In this document: positions 1 to 4,945 of the stretch, one piece after another
Layout: each line of letters starts with the position of its first letter
Position numbering within the stretch: the first letter of the stretch is position 1
Source of the DNA: Actinomycetota bacterium
GTDB lineage: Bacteria > Actinomycetota > Thermoleophilia > Gaiellales > F1-60-MAGs149
DNA: 6,484 nucleotides
Direction of reading: 5' to 3'
NCBI GenBank assembly: GCA_947481755.1
Contig: CANKHS010000076.1
Span: 1-6,484 of the forward strand
Translations under genes and position numbers: made by a program
Notes under the pieces: generated by a model
What the model was told of the DNA's origin: nothing
What the model saw: only the letters and a program-made list of their open reading frames with translations
The model's database searches: none

Positions 1-7
1 CGACTAC

Positions 8-661
8 ATGGCAGGCCTCGATGCACTCGACACCTGGCTTGCGCAGCTCGGAACCGGCTGGTTGTTCGTTGCGGTAATCGCCGCTCTGCTCGGCTTGCGG
101 CATGCCACTGATCCCGACCATCTGACCGCGTTGGTCTCGCTACGCCTGCGTGGGCACGTACGGGCTCCCCATCGCCTTGGTCTCGCATGGGGGCTTGGGC
201 ATGCCGTCACGATGATCGTCATCGGCATTCCGGTGATTCTCTTCGCGGCGCGTCTTCCCGAGCGCCTTCAGACAGGGTTGGAGGTAGCGGTCGGAATCCT
301 GATCGCCACGCTTGCACTCCGCGCTCTCCATGCCGCGCTGCACCGACAAATCGAGTCGGCGCCGGTGCGAACGGAGCGGGGCGCCTTCGGCATCGGCCTG
401 CTCCACGGTGCCGCGGGGAGCACTGCAATCGTGGCGCTGATCCTGACCCGCATCGAGCGCCCACAGCTCGCCTGCGTGTCGTTGCTCATCATCGCTGGCT
501 TTACCGCTCTCTCGATGGCCGGCTGTTCGTGGTTGGTCTGCCGAGGTATCGACCGTGGCATGTATCGACTCAATCCGCGCTGGATCGGTGGGGTCGGCGG
601 GGGCCTCTCATTCTGCTTTGGTGTTGCGTACACAGCATCGGCCGCCTCGCTCTTGGGGTAA
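8..661 (+). CDS. NiCoT/NicO-type nickel/cobalt membrane transporter (start possibly outside window)
   Basis: Predicted cytoplasmic-membrane transporter of nickel or cobalt ions, 217 aa from the ATG at 8. The family signature HX4DH is present in the first membrane segment as H32-ATDP-D37-H38. A second conserved histidine motif GLGHAVTM (H65) lies in the next segment, and LLHGAAGSTA (H133) in a later one. I count about six hydrophobic segments (roughly residues 17-31, 58-80, 89-109, 126-147, 153-178, 193-216). Classical NiCoT permeases usually have eight and are longer, so this is a compact relative of the NicO/UreH-like type. The metal cannot be read from the sequence. No in-frame stop precedes the ATG in the 7 bases available, so the true start may be upstream, but the N-terminus looks like that of relatives starting here. 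Third-position GC is about 70% in the first 40 codons, below glmU. No urease or hydrogenase gene is visible in the window to suggest a client enzyme. Confidence 0.82.
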   Translation: MAGLDALDTWLAQLGTGWLFVAVIAALLGLRHATDPDHLTALVSLRLRGHVRAPHRLGLAWGLGHAVTMIVIGIPVILFAARLPERLQTGLEVAVGILIATLALRALHAALHRQIESAPVRTERGAFGIGLLHGAAGSTAIVALILTRIERPQLACVSLLIIAGFTALSMAGCSWLVCRGIDRGMYRLNPRWIGGVGGGLSFCFGVAYTASAASLLG

Positions 662-712
662 ATGGCGCGGTGCGCGCGCGAGCTATGCCTGCGGCACAAC
701 CACGCGCTCTTA

Positions 713-743
713 TGACCTCAATGCATGCGCTACCTTGGGGTCA
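713..743. promoter_or_regulatory. Imperfect inverted repeat over the antitoxin start (candidate operator)
   Basis: Bases 713-721 (TGACCTCAA) and 735-743 (TTGGGGTCA) are inverted copies matching at 8 of 9 positions, separated by 13 bases. The right arm runs into the A of the likely start codon and overlaps a -10-like hexamer. Ribbon-helix-helix antitoxins commonly bind inverted repeats in their own promoters, so autoregulation is a reasonable inference. The repeat could also arise by chance. Confidence 0.35.
731..736 (+). promoter_or_regulatory. -10-like hexamer for a leaderless antitoxin mRNA
   Basis: TACCTT fits the TANNNT pattern of actinobacterial -10 elements and ends exactly 6 nt before the ATG at 743. 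There is no Shine-Dalgarno sequence in that gap. This spacing would place the transcription start at or next to the ATG, giving a leaderless mRNA. No convincing -35 box is visible. Confidence 0.35.
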
Positions 744-982
744 TGGACACGACTAAGAAACGCACCTCGCTCTACCTCGACGAGCAGCTGCTTGGCGACG
801 CACAACGACTGCTGAGCACGAGTGGACCGACCGAGACCGTCAACCGTGCGCTCAAGAATGCGGTGGAACTTGAGTTGCGCCGTGGGCTCCTCTCGACCCC
901 ATTCGGAATCACAGCGGAAGAGCTTCAGATCATGCGTGACGAGCGGTCGAACTACGAACGCCCAGCTACATCCGGGAACTGA
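743..982 (+). CDS. Ribbon-helix-helix (VapB-like) antitoxin, apparently orphan
   Basis: Small 79-aa protein with a ribbon-helix-helix DNA-binding fold: a short basic beta strand (KKRTSLYLDEQL, residues 5-16), then helix 1 (about 14-26) and helix 2 beginning at GPTETVNRALKNA (28-40). The TE-x-VNRAL motif is typical of VapB-type antitoxins, which pair as dimers, bind their own operator and neutralise a PIN-domain RNase through the C-terminal tail. I chose the ATG at 743 rather than 725 because MDTTKKRTSLYLDE is the usual N-terminus, and the 725 start would put the operator-like repeat inside the gene. No VapC or other toxin follows: the next 125 bp hold no intact ORF and the next gene is convergent. 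The C-terminal codons after residue 73 lose third-position GC, and a +1 frame takes it up, hinting that the tail is frameshifted. It could instead be a solitary RHH regulator. Confidence 0.75.
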   Translation: MDTTKKRTSLYLDEQLLGDAQRLLSTSGPTETVNRALKNAVELELRRGLLSTPFGITAEELQIMRDERSNYERPATSGN

Positions 983-1098
983 TCGGCCCCTCTGCCTAGA
1001 TCGGCGTCGAACAGAACTCGACCTCGGAGGCCGCACAGCATCTCAAGACGATCGCGGCGATCACCCACCAGCCCCTGCGCTGGCTCGGACCCCGCTAG
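955..1098 (+). pseudogene. Possible decayed coding remnant after the antitoxin
   Basis: In the frame that begins inside the antitoxin's end (codon ccc at 961), 11 of 13 codons up to the amber codon at 997-999 end in G or C. After it, 28 of 32 codons up to the TAG at 1096-1098 do so. By position, the second stretch is about 66/50/88% GC, a coding-like pattern for this genome. Adding one C to the CCC run near 961 would join the antitoxin to SYIRELIGPSA, then the amber codon, then IGVEQNSTSEAAQHL and a tail ending RWLGPR. I do not recognise the peptide. It could be a frameshifted antitoxin tail plus a remnant of a lost partner, or chance; the stretch is short. One minus-strand frame is also open here (999-1094), so orientation is not certain. 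Confidence 0.25.
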
Positions 1099-1112
1099 CC
1101 GGTCGAGCTAGC
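1094..1112. terminator. Weak hairpin between convergent genes
   Basis: Two copies of GCTAGC (1094-1099 and 1107-1112) flank a 7-base loop. Each copy is itself a palindrome, so they can pair as a 6-bp stem. The second copy contains the stop codon of the minus-strand amidohydrolase, and the first contains the stop of the decayed plus-strand frame. It lies where the convergent transcripts meet, but no T-run follows on either strand, so a terminator role is only a suggestion. Confidence 0.2.
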
Positions 1113-2706
1113 CGCGGTAGACGATCTCGCCGTCGACCATCGTCATCCGGACGGGGTTGGTGATCAACTCGTCGGGATTGCAGGTGACTGGATCCTCGGC
1201 GAAGGCGGTCAGGTCGGCGCAGTAGCCGATCTTGATTCGTCCTAGCCGATGCTCCTCGGAGATCGTGCGGGCCGCCATCGTCGTGTAGCCCTCGAGCGCG
1301 GCCAGACCATCGATGTTCTGCGTGTCGAAGGCGTCGCGCTTGTAGCCGGGCGGTCGGCGCAGTTGCGCGGAGGCCATGCCGATGCGCGGATCGAAGCGGG
1401 CGACGGGCCAGTCGGAGCCGAGCGCCACGATTGCACCGGACTCGCGCAGCGAGCGCGTCGGGAAGGCGCGGTCGCAGCGACCCGTGCCCATCCGTGTCGT
1501 CCAGTTGCAGGTGCGGGCCGGATCGAGCCACATCATGTGCTGCGTCTGCATCGAGGCAACGACGTTCTCGGCAGCGAAGCGCGGTAGGTCCGACAGCTGC
1601 AGCGTCTCGATGTGTTCGATGCGATGACGGATGTCTTCCTGGGCACCAGCGTCGCGGTACGCGTCGAGTGCCTCGCGCACGGCGCGGTCGCCGCAGGCAT
1701 GCGTCGCGCATTGAAAGCCCGCGTCGGCAAAGCGCTTGACGGCCTTGCGGTACTTGGCGGTGTCGGGCCAGAACGGCAGCAGCCCGTCACCCTCGGAGTC
1801 GGGCTCGCAGAGCCACGCCGTACCCGTGTCGATAACACCGTCGATGAAGAACTTGGCGACACCACCACGCCAGCGGCGGCCGCGCGCATCGCGGTGTGGG
1901 ACGAAGGTCTCCCAATCGGCTTCAGTCATCTCGGGCGTGATCCAGAATGGCATCGTCAGGCGCGTACGCAGCCGCCCAGAGGCCTCGAGCTCGCGCAGCG
2001 TATCGAGCGTCGTCAGGTCGCCGTCCATACCGTGAATTCCGGTGATGCCGACGGCCGCAAACTTGAGCATCTGCGCCGCATAGAAGTCGAGCTTCTGCTC
2101 GTGCGAAAGCGGCGGCATGGCCGCTTCGACGAGGCCGATCGCAGCCCATTCGCGCAGCTCGCCGGTCGGCGCACCCGCGGCGTCGCAGATGATCTCGGCG
2201 TTCTCGGTAAACGTCCGAGGACCTGTGATACCCGCGATCTCAAGCGCGCGCTGCGAAACCAGAGCGGTATGGAAATCCATGAACTTGATGAAGACGGGGC
2301 GGCCACCAGCGGCCTCCTCGATCAGCTCGCGATGGATCGGGCGGCCCTGGAAGGCGTCGTAGAGCAGACCCCAGCCAATCACCCACTCGTCCGGCCCCTT
2401 ATCGGCGGCCTCGGCACGAATGCCGGCGAGTACGTCGTCCCAGGTAAAGGCGTCGAGCAGGTCTGCACCGCGAGCATCGAGCGCGCCCATCAACGGGTGG
2501 ACGTGCGAGTCGGTGATGCCCGGCACCAACGCTGCACCTTGCAGGTCGATCACCTCGGCCGTTCCGGCCGTGGCGCGCAGCTCGGCGTCCGAACCGATCG
2601 CGAGGATCGCGCCCGAACCAAGCGCGACTGCGGTGGCGTGCGGGTTGGCGGGGTCGAGCGTGCGAACCTTGGCGTTGATCAGAACGGTCTCGATGGGCTG
2701 ATGCAT
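1108..2706 (-). CDS. YtcJ-type metal-dependent amidohydrolase (amidohydrolase family 3)
   Basis: 532-aa hydrolase of the amidohydrolase superfamily, most like the YtcJ / N-substituted formamide deformylase branch. Visible metal-site and family motifs in order: the HxH of strand 1 in GITDSHVHP (H68, H70); GGVAKFFIDG (K285 is a candidate for the bridging lysine, followed by D289); ATHACGD (H336); HRIEHIE (H365); and LGSDWPV (D432). The N-terminal ~60 residues and C-terminal ~50 (ending in VDGEIVYRG) form the usual composite beta sandwich around a TIM barrel. Length is normal for the family and all key residues seem intact. No signal peptide is seen, so it is probably cytoplasmic. The substrate is unknown: family members hydrolyse amide, formamide or cyclic amide bonds, and neighbours give no hint. 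The start overlaps no other gene, and a -10-like hexamer lies 6 nt upstream. It is convergent with the antitoxin and divergent from the glycine-rich protein. Confidence 0.9.
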   Translation of the reverse strand: MHQPIETVLINAKVRTLDPANPHATAVALGSGAILAIGSDAELRATAGTAEVIDLQGAALVPGITDSHVHPLMGALDARGADLLDAFTWDDVLAGIRAEAADKGPDEWVIGWGLLYDAFQGRPIHRELIEEAAGGRPVFIKFMDFHTALVSQRALEIAGITGPRTFTENAEIICDAAGAPTGELREWAAIGLVEAAMPPLSHEQKLDFYAAQMLKFAAVGITGIHGMDGDLTTLDTLRELEASGRLRTRLTMPFWITPEMTEADWETFVPHRDARGRRWRGGVAKFFIDGVIDTGTAWLCEPDSEGDGLLPFWPDTAKYRKAVKRFADAGFQCATHACGDRAVREALDAYRDAGAQEDIRHRIEHIETLQLSDLPRFAAENVVASMQTQHMMWLDPARTCNWTTRMGTGRCDRAFPTRSLRESGAIVALGSDWPVARFDPRIGMASAQLRRPPGYKRDAFDTQNIDGLAALEGYTTMAARTISEEHRLGRIKIGYCADLTAFAEDPVTCNPDELITNPVRMTMVDGEIVYRG

Positions 2707-2712
2707 GCGTGG

Positions 2713-2721
2713 GTTGTAGCA
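2713..2721 (-). promoter_or_regulatory. Extended -10-like element for the amidohydrolase
   Basis: Read on the minus strand this is TGCTACAAC, an extended -10 form (TGN followed by TACAAC, 4 of 6 matches to TATAAT). The hexamer (2713-2718) ends 6 nt before the ATG whose first base is 2706. There is no Shine-Dalgarno sequence in the gap, which suggests a leaderless mRNA. No -35 box is evident at the expected distance. Confidence 0.35.
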
Positions 2722-2819
2722 CGGCGAGGGACATCTGCCTTGCGCGGTGTTTACTCAGAGCAGCGACACCCGGTTCTGATCCGGCAATCCGCGCCACAGA
2801 GATGGCATGGGTCTTTGGA

Positions 2820-2825
2820 TATGCT
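2820..2825 (+). promoter_or_regulatory. -10-like hexamer for the glycine-rich surface protein
   Basis: TATGCT fits TANNNT (4 of 6 matches to TATAAT) and ends exactly 6 nt before the ATG at 2832. It supports that ATG over the in-frame upstream ATGs at 2709 and 2802 and suggests a leaderless transcript. The rest of the 125-bp divergent intergenic region (2707-2831) shows no clear -35 box or strong inverted repeat. Confidence 0.35.
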
Positions 2826-2831
2826 GCGCCG

Positions 2832-4391
2832 ATGTTTGGCGCTCTTCGTGGTCGGTTCATGCTCGTTTTGACGCTTGCGTTTATCTCGATTTCGGCGATA
2901 CCAGGCACAGCGCTCGCGAACCCGACCTGCGACTCCATCACTCCAACACTTGGAGACACAGTGACCTGCGGGTACCTCGCGGGCGGTGCGACCACCATCT
3001 CCGTTCCTCTCGGTACCATCGCGATCGATGTCTCCGTGCGCGGCGGTGGTGGAGCCGTGGGAGGTACGTACGCGAACCCTGGTTACCGCGGAGGCTCGGG
3101 TGCACAGATTCAGGCACGACTCTCGCGTCCGACATCAACATTCCTGACCATCGTTGTTGGCAACGGCGGCCAGGGACCTCTTCTTATTTACAGAGGCGGC
3201 GACGGCGGCGGTTTCAGCGCAATCTACGACGGTGTAAGTACCAGCCACGAGAACGTGATTGCCGTGGCCGGAGGCGGCGGGGGCGGCGGTTATGGAACTC
3301 GCGACTGTTATCCCTCATTCGGAGGCGACGGTGGGCTCGACGCAAACGGAGCAGGTCGGCCCGGCCTTGGCGACGCCCCGGGCGGTGGCGGCGGCGGCTA
3401 CCTTGGACCCGGCGGGTCCGTCTACGCGGTGCCTGTCGGCCTGGGAACATCGGGAAGCAGGGGCTCTGACTGGAGTGTTGGCGGTGCGGGCGGATTCGGC
3501 GGCGGGGACGAAGGCGCTGACGGCGGGGCTGGATACGGCGGTGGGGGTGGCGGTGGTGTTATCACAAACCCATCTCCCAGCTCGGACTGCCCGGCGACTC
3601 CTGCGGACGGATCTGGAGGTGGTGCGGGTGGCTCGTACGTGAAGCCAGCGCAACAGATGGGGTTCCCTCGTTACGACAATTCCGGTGGAGCTGGGGGTGA
3701 CGCGACCTCTTGGGGTAACACCGCCGGCGTGGCAGGAAGTGTGACCCTCACCTTCGTCCAGACCTACACCGTCACCTACGACGGCAACGGCGCCACGGGT
3801 GGCACGGTACCGACGGACCACACGGGCTCATACTTAGGCGGATGGAACGTCACGGTCTGCGACGACCACCGCACCGATCTCAACTGCGACTTCCCCAACG
3901 CGGAGCGCATGACTCGCGACGGCTACACCTTCGACGGTTGGAACACGGCCCGCAACGGCTCCGGTACGTCCTACGCCTCGGGCAATGAGTTCGTGATTGG
4001 TGCCGACACCGTCCTCTATGCACAGTGGAAAGTACGCCCATCGGCTGACAACACCGTTCAGAACACTCCCGCGGCAACGCCCACGCTGCGCACGACGAAG
4101 CCCAAGACCACTGCAACAGGAGTGACGGTGACCTTCACCGCGCCCGGCCCGGGCACCGCGACCGCCAGCGGCACCGCCTCCCAGGCGACCCGCGCCAGCG
4201 TGACTGTCTGCCGCGGCACCACCAAGATCCTCAAAGCCGGCAAGGCCGTCGTCACCTGCACCCTCAACGCGACCGGTCGCCGCCTGCGTGCCAAGGGCAC
4301 GCTGACCGTCGTGCTGACGACGACCTTCGTCGCCAAGACCAGCACCCGACTGCAAGCGACCCACACCGTGGTGCTCCCGCGCCGAGGCTAA
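2832..4391 (+). CDS. Secreted glycine-rich protein: ALK/LTK-like Gly-rich domain, Listeria-Bacteroides repeat, beta-rich tail
   Basis: 519 aa from the ATG at 2832, which starts a classic Sec signal peptide: basic MFGALRGRF, a hydrophobic core, and an ALA-N cleavage site after residue 29. Residues about 45-308 form a glycine-rich domain with motifs such as LTIVVGNGGQG (105-115), GGDGGGFSAIYDG (122-134), IAVAGGGGGGG (143-153), GGGGGGYLGPGG (184-195) and GYGGGGGGG (234-242). This pattern resembles the ALK/LTK-type glycine-rich family. Residues 311-400 match a Listeria-Bacteroides (InlB B-type) repeat, from YTVTYDGNG to GYTFDGWNTA and VLYAQWK, with an insert holding C343 and C352. Residues 430-519 are a basic, Thr/Val-rich beta domain. 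There is no LPXTG motif or C-terminal membrane helix, so it is secreted or held non-covalently. Eight cysteines fall at 33, 46, 159, 253, 343, 352, 460 and 476. Third-position GC shifts at the domain border. Surface adhesion or matrix function is inference. Confidence 0.8.
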   Translation: MFGALRGRFMLVLTLAFISISAIPGTALANPTCDSITPTLGDTVTCGYLAGGATTISVPLGTIAIDVSVRGGGGAVGGTYANPGYRGGSGAQIQARLSRPTSTFLTIVVGNGGQGPLLIYRGGDGGGFSAIYDGVSTSHENVIAVAGGGGGGGYGTRDCYPSFGGDGGLDANGAGRPGLGDAPGGGGGGYLGPGGSVYAVPVGLGTSGSRGSDWSVGGAGGFGGGDEGADGGAGYGGGGGGGVITNPSPSSDCPATPADGSGGGAGGSYVKPAQQMGFPRYDNSGGAGGDATSWGNTAGVAGSVTLTFVQTYTVTYDGNGATGGTVPTDHTGSYLGGWNVTVCDDHRTDLNCDFPNAERMTRDGYTFDGWNTARNGSGTSYASGNEFVIGADTVLYAQWKVRPSADNTVQNTPAATPTLRTTKPKTTATGVTVTFTAPGPGTATASGTASQATRASVTVCRGTTKILKAGKAVVTCTLNATGRRLRAKGTLTVVLTTTFVAKTSTRLQATHTVVLPRRG

Positions 4392-4443
4392 GCAGGTCCC
4401 GTCTAGCGGCGAATGTCGTGCGAAAGTGAGAGTGCACCCCTCC

Positions 4444-4448
4444 GGAGG
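4444..4448 (+). promoter_or_regulatory. Shine-Dalgarno sequence that fixes the peroxiredoxin start
   Basis: GGAGG with 6 bases before the ATG at 4455 is the clearest ribosome binding site in the window and decides against the upstream in-frame ATG at 4413. It forms half of a perfect 10-bp palindrome, CCTCCGGAGG (4439-4448). With no loop this would not fold easily as a hairpin, but it could pair between transcripts or bind a dimeric protein; chance is likely. Confidence 0.75.
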
Positions 4449-4454
4449 TTTCCT

Positions 4455-4922
4455 ATGGCCAGCCCCACTGTCGGCGACACCGCTCCCGACTTCGCACTTG
4501 CAGCTACGAACGGCACGTTTCGTCTTGCCGAGCATCGTGGGAAGACCGTTGCGCTGGTGTTCTATCCCGGTGACGACACGAAGGTCTGCACCAAGCAGTT
4601 GTGCACCTACCGCGACGAGTGGGCCGAGTTCGCCGATCTCGACGCGACGATCGTGGGCATCTCGGGCAAGAATCTCGCCTCGAAGGAGTCCTTCACCGCC
4701 AAGTACGGGCTGACGATCCCACTCCTCGCCGACCCCGACCGCAGCGTGGCCGCGCTCTACGGCGCCAAGGCGCCGATCATCGGCACGAAGCGCACGACCT
4801 TCGTGATCGACGGGGAGGGCGTGATTCGCTTTCGTCACGACGCGACGCTCGGGCTGACGTTCCTCTCGACCGCGGACCTCAAAGCCGCCATCGTCGCAGC
4901 CAACAGCACGTCTGCCGATTGA
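4455..4922 (+). CDS. bcp: Peroxiredoxin, BCP/PrxQ type
   Basis: 155-aa thiol peroxidase that would reduce hydrogen peroxide and organic hydroperoxides in the cytoplasm using thioredoxin or a similar reductant. The active site is YPGDDTKVCTKQLC. It contains P38, T42 and the peroxidatic cysteine C45 of the PxxxTxxC motif, and C50 five residues on, the resolving position typical of the atypical two-cysteine BCP subgroup (E. coli BCP also has cysteines 45 and 50). R113 in KRTTFVIDG corresponds to the conserved active-site arginine. Length is normal for the family. The usual NTPG before the catalytic cysteine is DTKV here, a mild deviation. The ATG at 4455 has a strong Shine-Dalgarno sequence and gives the expected MASPTVGDTAPDF N-terminus. 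glmU starts 23 bp downstream on the same strand, so co-transcription is possible. Confidence 0.92.
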   Translation: MASPTVGDTAPDFALAATNGTFRLAEHRGKTVALVFYPGDDTKVCTKQLCTYRDEWAEFADLDATIVGISGKNLASKESFTAKYGLTIPLLADPDRSVAALYGAKAPIIGTKRTTFVIDGEGVIRFRHDATLGLTFLSTADLKAAIVAANSTSAD

Positions 4923-4927
4923 CGGAC

Positions 4928-4933
4928 TAAAGT
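4928..4933 (+). promoter_or_regulatory. -10-like hexamer upstream of glmU
   Basis: TAAAGT fits TANNNT and ends 12 nt before the glmU ATG, in the 23-bp gap after the peroxiredoxin stop. A promoter here would give glmU (and prs) a very short leader of a few bases, independent of the gene upstream. No -35 sequence sits at the right distance: TTGACG at 4919-4924 is only 3 bases away. No good Shine-Dalgarno sequence precedes the ATG. Confidence 0.25.
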
Positions 4934-4945
4934 CGGGTAGGCCGG

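Noticed and set aside
662..712. GC-rich stretch after the transporter as an intrinsic terminator
   Set aside because: Only short alternating GC pairing is possible and no T-run follows.
983..1107. A VapC or other toxin gene after the antitoxin
   Set aside because: No start codon leads an intact frame, and no PIN-domain motif (such as an early VDTS) is visible in any frame.
721..2710. ATGCATGCG present at both 721-729 and 2701-2709
   Set aside because: A nine-base word built from short palindromes at two gene starts; the positions relative to the two genes differ, so chance is the simpler explanation.
2709..2831. Upstream in-frame ATGs at 2709 and 2802 for the glycine-rich protein
   Set aside because: They would place a non-signal-like leader before a textbook signal peptide; the -10-like hexamer fits the ATG at 2832.
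1612..2871. Long open frame of 419 codons on the plus strand
   Set aside because: It is the antisense shadow of the amidohydrolase, whose complete set of metal-site motifs shows the minus strand is coding.
3270..3560. Repetitive GGC/GGT-rich DNA as a possible repeat array or CRISPR
   Set aside because: No regular unit or unique spacers; the repetition follows from glycine codons in the protein.
4413..4454. Upstream ATG at 4413 for the peroxiredoxin
   Set aside because: The GGAGG at 4444-4448 is correctly spaced for 4455, which gives the family's normal N-terminus.
3834..4838. Open frame of 334 codons on the minus strand
   Set aside because: Antisense to the tail of the secreted protein and to the peroxiredoxin, both supported by domains and, for the latter, a ribosome binding site.
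4919..4933. TTGACG followed by TAAAGT as a full sigma-70-type promoter
   Set aside because: The two boxes are only 3 bases apart, far from the usual 16-18; only the -10-like part is kept, at low confidence.
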